Below are positions 1-8,519 of a stretch of DNA of 63,505 nucleotides, piece by piece. Location of the stretch: positions 1 through 63,505 of the forward strand of contig DATILL010000092.1 of the NCBI GenBank assembly GCA_035476575.1. The letters run 5' to 3'. Below the pieces are notes generated by a model. That model had not been told where the DNA came from, made no database searches, and saw only the letters and a program-made list of their open reading frames with translations. The translations under genes were made by a program, and so were the position numbers. The stretch comes from DATILL01 sp035476575 (lineage in GTDB: Bacteria > Actinomycetota > Actinomycetes > Mycobacteriales > JACQDL01). Each line of letters begins with the position of its first letter. Position 1 is the first letter of the stretch.

Positions 1-1
1 C

Positions 2-196
2 CACATCGGCTGGGTGCCGCTTGCGGACATTCCCGCGCTAATCAGCCGAGGCGAGATCTCCACCGGCACCAACCCTCGCCGCCCTGCTCTACGCACTCAC
101 GCGACAGCCTCAGGGCAACTGAAGCCCGCACGCACAGCACAACCCGACCGACTCGACGTCACATGGCCCGTTTACCAACGCGAAGAGCTCGAATAA
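2..196 (+). CDS. C-terminal end of an unidentified protein, possibly a NUDIX hydrolase (partial)
   Basis: An open frame enters from the left edge and ends at 196. The visible residues begin HIGWVPLADIPALISRGEI, which resembles the C-terminal part of many NUDIX hydrolases (WVPLxEIPxLIxxGEI). No NUDIX box is in view, so the family is only a guess. The frame ends just before the convergent acyl-CoA dehydrogenase gene. The last 40 residues are less GC3-biased than the neighbouring genes. Confidence 0.35.
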   Translation, partial: HIGWVPLADIPALISRGEISTGTNPRRPALRTHATASGQLKPARTAQPDRLDVTWPVYQREELE

Positions 197-217
197 CCGC
201 AGGTCAGCGGCCAGACA

Positions 218-1378
218 TTACCCCTTGAGCAGCTGCCGGGCCATGACCATGCGCTGGATCTGGTTGGTGCCCTCGTAGATCTGGGTGATCTTGGCGTCGC
301 GCATCATCCGCTCGACCGGGAAGTCCTTCGTGTAGCCGTACCCGCCAAAAAGCTGCACCGCGTCGGTGGTCACCGCCATCGCGACGTCCGACGCGAGGCA
401 CTTGGCCGCGGCCGAGACAAAGGTCAGGTCGGCCTCGCCCCGCTCGGCCTTGGCCGCGCCGACGTACACGAGCTGCCGGGCCGCCTCCGTCTTCATCGCC
501 ATGTCGGCCAGCATGAACTGCACGCCCTGGAAGTCCCCGATCGGCCTGCCGAACTGCCTGCGCTCCTTGACATAGGCGATTGAGGCGTCAACGGCGCCCT
601 GGGCCACCCCGACGGCCTGCGCGCCGATCGTCAGCCGGGTGTGGTCGAGCGTGCGCAACGCCGTCTTGAACCCGGTGCCGGGCTCGCCGACGATCCGGTC
701 CGCCGGGATGGTGCAGCTCTCGAAGTAGATCTCACAGGTCGGCGAGCCCTTGATGCCGAGCTTCCGCTCCTTGGTGCCCACCGAGAAGCCCGGGTCGTCC
801 TTGTGCACGACGAACGCCGAGATCCCGTTCGCGCCGGCACCCGACTCGGTCACCGCCATCACCGTGTAGTACGTCGACACGCCCGCGTTGGTGATCCAGC
901 ATTTGGTGCCGTTGAGCACCCAGTGGTCGCCGTCCAGCACCGCGCGGGTGCGCATCGCCGCCGCATCCGAGCCGGCCTCCCGCTCCGACAGCGCGTAGGA
1001 GAACATCGCCTCCCCCGAGGCCACCTTCGGCAGCACCTGCTTCTTCAGGTCGTCGCTGGCGGACAGCAGCAGCGGCACCGTGCCGAGCTTGTTCACCGCC
1101 GGGATCAGCGAGCTGGCGCAGCAGGCCCGGGCCACCTCCTCGATCACGATGCAGGTGGCTAGCGAGTCCGCGCCGACGCCGCCGTACTCCTCCGGGATAT
1201 GGGTGGCGTGCAGCTCGGCCCGGCGCAGCGCCTCGTAGACGTCCCACGGGAACTCCTCGGTGGCGTCCACCTCGGCGGCCCGCGGGGCGATCTTGTCGGT
1301 GGCCAGCTCCCGCACGGCCTGCCGCAGCATGAGGTGCTCGTCAGAGAGCTGGTAGGTGTCGAAGGACGGGTTCTTCAC
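218..1378 (-). CDS. acyl-CoA dehydrogenase
   Basis: An FAD-dependent alpha,beta-dehydrogenase of fatty or branched-chain acyl-CoA esters, cytosolic, passing electrons to ETF. The 386 residues match the usual family length. Visible are the N-terminal helical domain, the middle beta domain (YALSEREAGSDAAAMRT, CWITNAG) and the C-terminal helical domain (RRQFGRPIGDFQ, QLFGGYGYT). IYEGTNQIQ near residue 369 carries the catalytic glutamate. I chose the GTG at 1378 because GGGAGG lies 8 bases upstream; an upstream in-frame GTG (VTT) overlaps that ribosome site. Substrate chain length cannot be told from sequence. It is divergent from the sugar-nucleotide dehydrogenase. Confidence 0.95.
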   Translation of the reverse strand: MKNPSFDTYQLSDEHLMLRQAVRELATDKIAPRAAEVDATEEFPWDVYEALRRAELHATHIPEEYGGVGADSLATCIVIEEVARACCASSLIPAVNKLGTVPLLLSASDDLKKQVLPKVASGEAMFSYALSEREAGSDAAAMRTRAVLDGDHWVLNGTKCWITNAGVSTYYTVMAVTESGAGANGISAFVVHKDDPGFSVGTKERKLGIKGSPTCEIYFESCTIPADRIVGEPGTGFKTALRTLDHTRLTIGAQAVGVAQGAVDASIAYVKERRQFGRPIGDFQGVQFMLADMAMKTEAARQLVYVGAAKAERGEADLTFVSAAAKCLASDVAMAVTTDAVQLFGGYGYTKDFPVERMMRDAKITQIYEGTNQIQRMVMARQLLKG

Positions 1379-1535
1379 GGTGGTCACCTCCCCATGCCAG
1401 AGCCTACGGCGGACCGGGGCCGGACAGCGGGTGGCATCGTCCCCAGACCCCCAGGCAGGCACCCACTGGTTGAGCCCCTACGCTCGACCGGCGAGACACC
1501 GCCGTCCACAAGAGCCCGTGAGGGGGCACTGGCCC

Positions 1536-2864
1536 ATGACCACGACCGGTCGCCCGAAGCTGAGCGTCATCGGCACGGGCTATCTCGGCGCTACCCATGC
1601 CGTCTGCATGACCGAGCTGGGCTTCGAGGTGGTCGGCCTCGACATCGACCCGACCAAGATCGCCAAGCTGCGAGCGGGCGAGGTGCCGTTCTTCGAGCCG
1701 GGGCTGGGTGAGCTGCTCCGCAAGAACCTGGAGACCGGCCGGCTGCACTTCACCGCCTCCTACGAGGAGGTCGCGGACTTCGCCGACGTGCACTTCATCT
1801 GCGTGGGCACCCCGCAGAAGCGGGGTGAGTACGCCGCCGACCTGACCTATGTGGACACCGCGTTCGCGGCGCTGGCCCGGCGGCTGGCCCGCCGGTCGCT
1901 GGTTGTCGGCAAGTCGACCGTGCCGGCCGGTACGGCGGCCCGGCTGGCCGAGCTGGTGGCCGCCCTGGCCCCGTGCCCCGACGTCGAGGTCGCGTGGAAC
2001 CCGGAGTTCCTGCGCGAGGGTTACGCCGTGGAGGACACGCTCCACCCGGACCGGCTGGTCTTCGGCGTCCGGTCGCCATGGGCCGAGGAGCAGCTTCGGG
2101 CGGCGTTCGCCCCGGTCATCGCGACCGGCGTGCCGGTGATCGTCACCGACTTCGCCACCGCCGAGCTGGTCAAGGTGGCGGCGAACTCGTTCCTTGCCAC
2201 CAAGATCTCCTTCATCAACGCGATGGCCGAGGTGTGCGAGGTGACGCACGCCGACGTCACGAAGCTGGCCGAGGCGCTCGGCCATGACAACCGGATCGGC
2301 CGGCGGTTCCTCAACGCCGGGCTGGGCTTCGGCGGCGGCTGCCTGCCCAAGGACATCCGAGCGTTCATGGCCCGGGCCGGCGAGCTCGGCGTCGACCAGG
2401 CGCTGACCTTCCTCAAGGACGTCGACGCGATCAACATGCGGCGCCGGGCCCGGGTCGTCGAGCTGGGCCTGGAGCTGGTGGACGGCTCCTACGTCGGCAC
2501 CAAGGTGTGCGTGTTCGGGGCGGCGTTCAAGCCGAACTCCGACGACATCCGCGACTCGCCCGCGCTGGACGTGGCGGCCACCATCCAGCGGTACGGCGCG
2601 CAGGTGCGGGTGTACGACCCGGCCGCGATGGACAACGCGCGCCGGCTACACCCGGAGCTGACCTACGCCGACACCGCGCAGGAGGCGGCGACCGGCGCCG
2701 ACCTGGTGCTGCTGCTGACCGAGTGGAGCGAGTTCCGCCAGATGGATCCGGCCCGTCTTGGCCAGACGGTCTCGCACTCGCGGATCGTGGACGGTCGCAA
2801 CTGCCTGGACCCGGCCGTATGGCGGGCCGCCGGCTGGACCTACCGCGCCCTCGGTCGCCAGTAG
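1536..2864 (+). CDS. ugd: UDP-glucose 6-dehydrogenase
   Basis: A cytosolic NAD-dependent four-electron oxidation of UDP-glucose to UDP-glucuronate (or GDP-mannose to its acid), feeding cell-surface polysaccharide synthesis. The 442 residues have the Rossmann motif GTGYLG at residues 13-18, the dimerisation domain in the middle, and GFGGGCLPKD with the catalytic cysteine at about residue 269. The C-terminal UDP-binding domain includes FGAAFKPNSDDIRDSP. The ATG at 1536 follows GTGAGGGGG by about ten bases. It lies next to, but divergent from, acyl-CoA dehydrogenase and convergent with purE. UDP-glucose rather than GDP-mannose is the more likely substrate, but this is inference. Confidence 0.92.
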   Translation: MTTTGRPKLSVIGTGYLGATHAVCMTELGFEVVGLDIDPTKIAKLRAGEVPFFEPGLGELLRKNLETGRLHFTASYEEVADFADVHFICVGTPQKRGEYAADLTYVDTAFAALARRLARRSLVVGKSTVPAGTAARLAELVAALAPCPDVEVAWNPEFLREGYAVEDTLHPDRLVFGVRSPWAEEQLRAAFAPVIATGVPVIVTDFATAELVKVAANSFLATKISFINAMAEVCEVTHADVTKLAEALGHDNRIGRRFLNAGLGFGGGCLPKDIRAFMARAGELGVDQALTFLKDVDAINMRRRARVVELGLELVDGSYVGTKVCVFGAAFKPNSDDIRDSPALDVAATIQRYGAQVRVYDPAAMDNARRLHPELTYADTAQEAATGADLVLLLTEWSEFRQMDPARLGQTVSHSRIVDGRNCLDPAVWRAAGWTYRALGRQ

Positions 2865-2906
2865 GCGCCGCCGCACGGTCCGATGGAGGCATGGTTCGAT
2901 GGAGGC

Positions 2907-3008
2907 ATGCCGCACCGGGTCATGCCACGCGGGGACGGCGCGACGATCGAGCGGGTGCCGCGGTACGCCGAGTGGGCGATGGTCGGGCTGCCGGCGCCGA
3001 GCAGCTAG
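2907..3008 (+). CDS. possible 33-residue peptide
   Basis: A short frame follows ugd and reads MPHRVMPRGDGATIERV then RYAEWAMVGLPAPSS. It is preceded by two near-identical copies of GATGGAGGCATG (2882 and 2899), each a ribosome-site-like GGAGGC directly abutting an ATG. The spacing is poor for translation and I know no family. It may be chance or a relic. Confidence 0.15.
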   Translation: MPHRVMPRGDGATIERVPRYAEWAMVGLPAPSS

Positions 3009-3019
3009 CTCCCGCCCCA

Positions 3020-3084
3020 CCACTTGTCGGGGGAAGTTCGCCAATCACACGCCCGAATTATCCCGACTTATCCTCGACAAGTGG
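3020..3084. terminator. long hairpin between convergent ugd and purE
   Basis: CCACTTGTCG at 3020-3029 pairs perfectly with CGACAAGTGG at 3075-3084, and pairing continues imperfectly inward (GGAAGT with ACTT). It sits between the stops of ugd and purE, where a bidirectional terminator is expected. There is no clear T-tract. Confidence 0.55.
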
Positions 3085-3098
3085 CGGACCAATGAGGG

Positions 3099-3626
3099 TC
3101 AACCAGGGAGGTCGCGGCGCAACGCGGCGTCCTTGGCAGCCACCAGGTCGGCCAGGCTTCGCTGGTACGCCGTCATCCGGTCCCGCAGAGCCAGGTCCGA
3201 GACGGCCAGGATCCGCACCGCGAGCAGGCCGGCGTTGCGCGCGCCGCCGATCGAGACCGTGGCCACCGGCACCCCGGCCGGCATCTGCACGATGGACAGC
3301 AGCGAGTCCATCCCGTCCAGGTACCTCAACGGCACCGGCACGCCGATCACCGGCAGCGGGGTCGCGGCGGCCACCATGCCGGGCAGGTGGGCGGCCCCGC
3401 CCGCGCCCGCGATGATCACCCGCAGCCCCCGCTCGGCGGCCAACGCGGCGTACTCGAACATGCCGAGCGGGGTGCGGTGCGCGGAGACGACCCGCGCCTC
3501 GTACGACACCTCGAACTCGGCCAGCGCCCGCGCCGCCTCGGACATCACCGGCCAGTCCGAGTCGCTGCCCATGATCACGCCGACGGCGGCCGTGGCGTCG
3601 GGGGGAGCACCAGGGGCGGCACTCAC
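3099..3626 (-). CDS. purE: 5-(carboxyamino)imidazole ribonucleotide mutase, PurE
   Basis: Second step of the PurK/PurE route of de novo purine synthesis: N5-CAIR to CAIR in the cytosol. The 175-residue protein shows MGSDSDW (nucleotide-phosphate loop), SAHRTP (catalytic histidine) and the GAGGAAHLPGM loop typical of class I PurE. The GTG start at 3626 overlaps the purK stop (GTGA), so the pair is translationally coupled and the start is well fixed. Confidence 0.97.
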   Translation of the reverse strand: MSAAPGAPPDATAAVGVIMGSDSDWPVMSEAARALAEFEVSYEARVVSAHRTPLGMFEYAALAAERGLRVIIAGAGGAAHLPGMVAAATPLPVIGVPVPLRYLDGMDSLLSIVQMPAGVPVATVSIGGARNAGLLAVRILAVSDLALRDRMTAYQRSLADLVAAKDAALRRDLPG

Positions 3627-4807
3627 GGCAGCACCCCGCCGGACAGGTAGCGCGCGGCGGCCACCGCCCGCTCCCGCACCTCGGCCAGGTCCGCGCCCAG
3701 CACCGTCACATGGCCGACCTTGCGGCCGGGCCGGATGGCCTTGCCGTACAGGTGGATCTTGGCGTCCGGCCATCGGGCCATCAGGTGGTGCACCCGCTCG
3801 TCGATGCCGGCACCGCGGGACCGGTCGCTGGAGGACTGGTCGCCGGAGGACTGGTCGCCGAGCACGTTCGCCATGGCCACGGCCGGCGCGGCCAGCGTGG
3901 TCGAGCCGAGCGGATAGTCGAGCACCGCACGCAGGTGCTGCTCGAACTGCGAGGTGCGGGCGCCCTCGATGGTCCAGTGCCCGGAGTTGTGCGGGCGCAT
4001 GGCCAGCTCGTTGACCAGCAGCCGGCCGCCCGCCGTCTCGAAGAGCTCGACCGCCAGCACCCCGACCACGCCCAGCTCGGCGGCGATCCGCAGCGCCAGC
4101 GCCTGCGCCCGCTCGGCCAGCTCGGTGGGCAGCGCCGGCGCCGGGGCCAGCACCTCGACGCAGATCCCGTCCGCCTGCACGGTCTCGACGACCGGCCAGG
4201 CGGCGCCCTGCCCGTACGGCGATCGGGCCACCAGCGCGGACAGCTCGCGCACCAGCAGCACCCTCTCCTCGGCGATCAGCGGTACGCCGGAGGCCACGAT
4301 GGGCGCCGCGTCGGGCGCGGCCTCGACCACCCAGACGCCCTTGCCGTCGTACCCGCCGCGGGCCGCTTTGAGCACCACCGGCCAGCCCACCCCGGTGCCG
4401 AACGCCGCCAGCTCGGCCACGCTCGACACCCGGGCCCAGCGCGGCACCGGCACGCCCAGCTCGGCCAGCCGCTCCCGCATCGCCTGCTTGTCCTGGGCGT
4501 ACCGCAGCGCCTCGGCCGGCGGACACACCGCGTGGCCCTCGTCGGCGAGCTTACGGACGAGCTCGGTCGGCACGTGCTCATGGTCGAAGGTCAGCACGTC
4601 GCAGCCGGCCGCGAACCCGGCCAGGTCGGCGTACGACGTGTGGTCGCCCAGCACCACCTCGGCCGCGACCAGCGCGGCGCCATCGTCGGGCGAGCCAGCC
4701 AGGATCCGCAGCGACTGGCCCAGCGCGATGGCCGCCTGGTAGGTCATCCGGGCAAGCTGGCCGGCGCCGACCATGCCCACCACGGGCAGGCCGGTGCGAG
4801 GGTCCAT
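3623..4807 (-). CDS. purK: N5-carboxyaminoimidazole ribonucleotide synthase, PurK
   Basis: An ATP-grasp enzyme that carboxylates AIR with bicarbonate, supplying PurE. Visible are VGMVGAGQLARM, the ATP-grasp segments VVLKAARGGYDGKGVWVV and LLVNELAMRPHNSGHWT. I chose the ATG at 4807: a TAACCT box lies 7 bases upstream (4815-4820), a leaderless arrangement. The longer in-frame start at 4897 adds a family-atypical basic leader. A small insertion near residue 345 (GDQSSGDQSSSDRS) is encoded by a 15-bp tandem duplication at 3831-3860 and lengthens a surface loop. It is co-transcribed with purE. Confidence 0.96.
   Translation of the reverse strand: MDPRTGLPVVGMVGAGQLARMTYQAAIALGQSLRILAGSPDDGAALVAAEVVLGDHTSYADLAGFAAGCDVLTFDHEHVPTELVRKLADEGHAVCPPAEALRYAQDKQAMRERLAELGVPVPRWARVSSVAELAAFGTGVGWPVVLKAARGGYDGKGVWVVEAAPDAAPIVASGVPLIAEERVLLVRELSALVARSPYGQGAAWPVVETVQADGICVEVLAPAPALPTELAERAQALALRIAAELGVVGVLAVELFETAGGRLLVNELAMRPHNSGHWTIEGARTSQFEQHLRAVLDYPLGSTTLAAPAVAMANVLGDQSSGDQSSSDRSRGAGIDERVHHLMARWPDAKIHLYGKAIRPGRKVGHVTVLGADLAEVRERAVAAARYLSGGVLP
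3831..3860. repeat. 15-bp tandem duplication inside purK
   Basis: GAGGACTGGTCGCCG occurs twice head to tail (3831-3845, 3846-3860), with a degenerate third unit just upstream. Being 15 bp long it keeps the purK frame and adds GDQSS-type repeats. Confidence 0.85.
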
Positions 4808-4921
4808 AGCACGGAGGTTACTGCCCGCTCCGACGGCGGTCCCAGCCGCCGCGTGGCGGGTGGCCGGTCTGTTTACCTTTCGGGTTCCACGAGTCATCCT
4901 TCGAGCTCCGCATGTCCGCTG

Positions 4922-5665
4922 CTACCGGGCCAGCTCGGCCAGCAACGGGCTGACCAGGCGCTCGTGCCGGGGCAGGCACTCTCGCCACACCCGGGCCGGG
5001 TGGCTGGCGGCAAGCTGCTCGGCGAGCAGCTCCCGGAGCACGGCGATCCGGGGCGACAGCGCGTGGTCGCGGACCACCAGGGCGACGACGTGCCCCGGCC
5101 CGGCGGCACACAACGTCTCGCCGCCGGAGAACGTCGCCCGCAGGCACTCCGCTGCGACAAGCTGCCGCACCAGCCGGTCCGCGCCGGGCTCGACCCGGTC
5201 CAGGCCGACCACCACCAGGGCATGGCTGTCCTCGGCCGGGATGCCGACCCGGGACGCCTCCCGGTAGACCTCGCCCAGCCGAGTGGCCAGGTAGTCCGGT
5301 GTGGTCAGCTGGGTGAACGGGTCCTGGCACCACCCCGCGCGCCCGGCCACCGCCACCTCGGCCCAGCCGACCGCCACCGCGCGGACCAGCCCGGCGTGCT
5401 CGGGCCGATGCCCGAGCACGCCGGACAACGTGCCCAGGTCGTCCAGCGCCTCCTCGATGCCGACCCCCGCCTCAGCGCGGGACCGGCCGAGCTGGCCCAG
5501 GGCCGGCAGCGGGTCGGCCGGCTTCGCCAACGCCTCCACCACGGCGTCGACCGCCGGCACCCACCAGTCCTGTGGAAACGCCCAGACATTGGCCAGGCTC
5601 CGGGCCCGCCAGCGCCGACGCAGCCGTTCAGCGCGGCCGTCGAGCCGCATCTCGCTCGGCGACAC
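4922..5665 (-). CDS. degenerate GGDEF-like protein
   Basis: The 247 residues have no clear signal or membrane segment. The N-terminal half is helical (ALAKPADPLPALGQLGRSRAE). From about residue 112, DPFTQLTTPDYLATRL resembles the DxLTGLxNRxxLxxRL opening of GGDEF domains. HALVVVGLD matches the following beta strand, and GPGHVVALV stands where GGDEFAVL should be. The cyclase signature is therefore lost and diguanylate cyclase activity is unlikely; a binding or regulatory role is possible. The GTG at 5665 is the first start; an ATG at 5650 is an alternative. It is divergent from the sigma-fusion gene, with a repeat-rich spacer between. Confidence 0.6.
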   Translation of the reverse strand: MSPSEMRLDGRAERLRRRWRARSLANVWAFPQDWWVPAVDAVVEALAKPADPLPALGQLGRSRAEAGVGIEEALDDLGTLSGVLGHRPEHAGLVRAVAVGWAEVAVAGRAGWCQDPFTQLTTPDYLATRLGEVYREASRVGIPAEDSHALVVVGLDRVEPGADRLVRQLVAAECLRATFSGGETLCAAGPGHVVALVVRDHALSPRIAVLRELLAEQLAASHPARVWRECLPRHERLVSPLLAELAR

Positions 5666-5723
5666 GCCGAAACCCCCATTCGGTCACCCCGTCCGAGGCC
5701 TAGACGCGGCGTCCACCCGATCA

Positions 5724-5792
5724 TGACGCGGGACTGGCACGAATTTTAGGCTCATGGCACGAATTTTCAGATTCATGATCAGTGCCGCGTCA
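5724..5792. promoter_or_regulatory. repeat-rich divergent intergenic region upstream of the sigma-fusion gene
   Basis: TGGCACGAATTTT occurs twice at 20-bp period (5735-5747 and 5755-5767). The pair is bracketed by the inverted TGACGCGG (5724-5731) and CCGCGTCA (5785-5792). The block is much more AT-rich than its surroundings and lies between two divergent genes. It looks like a promoter/operator region, but no binding protein can be named. Confidence 0.5.
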
Positions 5793-5851
5793 CGTCCGGC
5801 GTTCACCGACGTTGCCAGAGAGGGAAGTCGCGCTGACAGGCCGGAGGAAGC

Positions 5852-8440
5852 ATGACGACCGTCCCGCCCACCAGCTCTGGCTCAGGCAGAGCTGGTGAGC
5901 CACACGACGCTGACGGACCGGACGACGCGGGCAGACAGGACGACCCCGGTGAGGGGTCTTCTGACGCTGAGCTGATCACGGCCGTACGATCTGGCCATAC
6001 CGACTCCTACGGCGTGCTCTACCAACGGCACGTCGGCGCTGCCCGGCGGCTGGCCCGGCAGATCGCCCGGTCGGCCGCGGAGGCCGACGACCTGGTCGCC
6101 GACGCCTTCGCCAAGGTGCTGGACACGCTGCGCGGCGGCGGCGGGCCGGACTCGTCGTTCCGGGCGTACCTGCTCACCGCCCTGCGCAACACGCTGTACG
6201 ACAAGACCCGCCGGGACCGGCGGCTGGAGTTCAGCGACGACATGGAGTCGCTCGATCCGGGGCAGCCGTTCCGGGACACCGCGCTCGAGGGCCTGGAGGC
6301 GTCCCTGGCCAGCCGGGCGTTCGCCAGCCTGCCGGAACGCTGGCAGACCGTGCTCTGGCACACCGAGATCGAGGGTGAGACGCCGGCCCAGGTGGCGCCG
6401 CTGCTCGGGCTTACCGCCAACGGCGTGTCCGCGCTGGCCTACCGGGCCAGGGAGGGGCTGCGCCAGGCGTACCTGCAGGTGCACTTAGCTGACACCGCGG
6501 CTGAGCAGTGCCGGTACACGGTCGAACGGCTCGGCGCGTACGCCCGCAAGGGGCTGTCCAAGCGGGAGACCTCCTCCGTACAGGCGCACCTGGACACCTG
6601 CGAGCGGTGCTCGGGGCTGGCCACGGAGCTGATCGACGTCAACCAGGGGCTACGCGGCGTGGTGGCTCCGCTCGTCATCGGCGCGCCGTGGGTGGCCGGC
6701 TACCTGGCCGCCAGCGCGGCCAAGGCCGCGGTCGGCTCGGCCGCCGTCGCGGCCGGAACGGCGGCTGCCGCGGGTGCCGGTACGGCGGCCTCGGGCGGTG
6801 CGGCCATGGGCGGCGCGGCCAAGGCCGGGTTGGCGGCCAAGCTGTTCAAGACACCCAGCGGGCAGGCGTCGGTGGCCGCCACGGTCGCGGTGGTGGCCGC
6901 GGCCGCCCTGCTGCTCGGGCTGACCAACCGGAAGGCGCCGCCCCCGCAGCCCACCCCGAGCCAGCCGGTCATCGCCGCGCCAGCGCCGCAGTCGCCGACC
7001 CGGCCGACCACGGCCGCACCCACCCCGCCGCCAACGACACCACCAACCACCCCGGCGCTGGTGCCCTCAGTGACGACCGGCGCCATCACGGCCCTCGGTG
7101 GGCTTGCCGCCGGCCGGGACGGCGTGATCGTCCTGCCGGTGCGCAACAACGGCAGCTCGCCAGCGGCGAACGTGGTGGCCGACGTGATGCTCTCCGGAGG
7201 CACCATGCTCCGGTCGGTCGGCGACGCAGGCACCGGCACCGGGCCACGGCGCTTCGCCGTTCCCCAGAACTTCGCCGGCGCACAGAACTCCGCCGGCTCC
7301 CGGGGCTTAGCCGGCTCCCAGAACCTCGCCGTACCGGCGGCGTCCGCCGGTACGGCCGACGACTGGTCCTGCCGGCCGGGCGCCGACGGCGGCCGGTGCA
7401 CCCTCGGCACCCTGCCGGCCCAGGCCGAGGTGCCGCTCTACCTGCGGGTGAGCGTGCCGGCCGGCGTCCGGTCCCTGCGGGTGTCCGGCACGCTGAGCGC
7501 GCCCGGCGGCGGACCGACGCCGATCGCCGCCAGCACCCTGCCGGTCGCCGCCGCGCCCGCCGACATCCTGCCGGCCTACGGCGACATCACCCGAGGCACC
7601 GTCGTGGCGATCGGCAACACCGTGCTGAGCTGCCCGGCGACGGACATCCTGTTCGGGGCGACCTGCCAGGCGGCCCGCGCCGGCCAGCCGGGCCTCGGCC
7701 TGTTCTGCCAGACGCTGTGCAACGACGACTGGTGGCTCACGCCGTACGCGCCGAGCCGGGCCGAGCTGGTCCTGCCGGCCGGCGGCAGCGTGCTGTGGGC
7801 CGGCCTGTTCTGGAGCGGGGTGGACCCGCATGACACGCCCGGCAGGGACACGGTGCGGCTCGGCATGGCGGGCGGCCCGATGACCACGGTGCACGCCTCG
7901 GCAATGCACACCGTCGACGACGCCTACCAGGGCTACGCCGACGTCAGCACGATCGTGCGGGACGGCGGAAGCTGGCAGGTGTCCGGGGTGGTCGCCAAGC
8001 CCGGCCCGGGTCACTATGGCGGCTGGAGCCTGGTGGTCGTGGTGCACGACAGCGCCCAGCCGCGCCGGCAGATCACCGTGCTGGACGGCCTGCGCAAGGC
8101 CGGCAAGGCCGGCAAGGCCACCGTGGTCGCCGTACCGTGGCTGGTCGCGCCGCACGGCACCGCCCAGGTGTCGCTGGTCGGATGGGAGGGCGATCTTGGG
8201 CTCGGCGGCGAGCGGATCACGCTGGACGGCGCGGTCGTGGACGAGGGCGACGGGCTGGTCGGGCACGCGGACGGCGCGTACTACAACAGGCCGGGCGAGC
8301 GGGGGGTGCAGACGTTCGGGGTGGACACGCTGTCCGCCTCGGCCCCGCTGGCTGGTCAGGCGTCCAGCAGGCTGGTTGCCACGGCCGGCCGGGACCAGTA
8401 CCTGATCGGTCCGGTGGCGGTCTCGGCGCCGGTCCGGTGA
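5852..8440 (+). CDS. membrane-anchored ECF-type sigma factor fused to an anti-sigma zinc-finger and ectodomain
   Basis: The 862 residues carry in order: an acidic leader; sigma region 2 (about 36-125, with ADDLVADAFAKVLDTL); sigma region 4 (about 150-205, with LPERWQTVLWHTEIEG and GLTANGVSALAYRAREGLR); a zf-HC2-like segment (about 220-256, with AHLDTCERC); a long Ala/Gly-rich stretch; one membrane segment (about 343-360, VAATVAVVAAAALLLGL); a Pro/Thr linker; and an ectodomain of about 450 residues. The ectodomain includes AELVLPAGGSVLWAGLFW, reminiscent of surface proteins carrying DUF11. Sigma and its inhibitor-like domain are thus one polypeptide tethered to the membrane, so release by proteolysis is a reasonable but unproven model. 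GGAGGAAG precedes the ATG. Confidence 0.88.
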   Translation: MTTVPPTSSGSGRAGEPHDADGPDDAGRQDDPGEGSSDAELITAVRSGHTDSYGVLYQRHVGAARRLARQIARSAAEADDLVADAFAKVLDTLRGGGGPDSSFRAYLLTALRNTLYDKTRRDRRLEFSDDMESLDPGQPFRDTALEGLEASLASRAFASLPERWQTVLWHTEIEGETPAQVAPLLGLTANGVSALAYRAREGLRQAYLQVHLADTAAEQCRYTVERLGAYARKGLSKRETSSVQAHLDTCERCSGLATELIDVNQGLRGVVAPLVIGAPWVAGYLAASAAKAAVGSAAVAAGTAAAAGAGTAASGGAAMGGAAKAGLAAKLFKTPSGQASVAATVAVVAAAALLLGLTNRKAPPPQPTPSQPVIAAPAPQSPTRPTTAAPTPPPTTPPTTPALVPSVTTGAITALGGLAAGRDGVIVLPVRNNGSSPAANVVADVMLSGGTMLRSVGDAGTGTGPRRFAVPQNFAGAQNSAGSRGLAGSQNLAVPAASAGTADDWSCRPGADGGRCTLGTLPAQAEVPLYLRVSVPAGVRSLRVSGTLSAPGGGPTPIAASTLPVAAAPADILPAYGDITRGTVVAIGNTVLSCPATDILFGATCQAARAGQPGLGLFCQTLCNDDWWLTPYAPSRAELVLPAGGSVLWAGLFWSGVDPHDTPGRDTVRLGMAGGPMTTVHASAMHTVDDAYQGYADVSTIVRDGGSWQVSGVVAKPGPGHYGGWSLVVVVHDSAQPRRQITVLDGLRKAGKAGKATVVAVPWLVAPHGTAQVSLVGWEGDLGLGGERITLDGAVVDEGDGLVGHADGAYYNRPGERGVQTFGVDTLSASAPLAGQASSRLVATAGRDQYLIGPVAVSAPVR

Positions 8441-8504
8441 CGGCGTGACGACTCGTGCTGCCGGCCGGCAGACCCTGAGTTGGGGGCGCTGGCAAAAGGT
8501 TCCC

Positions 8505-8519
8505 TATGCTAGCGCGGTG
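8505..8519 (+). promoter_or_regulatory. leaderless promoter of gtrA-like gene
   Basis: TATGCT at 8505-8510 is followed by six bases and then the GTG at 8517, which would be both +1 and start codon. A weak -35 TTGGGG lies at 8480-8485. No Shine-Dalgarno precedes the GTG. Confidence 0.55.

Noticed and set aside
3710..5749. 679-residue plus-strand open frame
   Set aside because: It is antisense to purK and the GGDEF-like gene, has His/Arg/Gly-rich composition typical of high-GC shadow frames, and no family motif.
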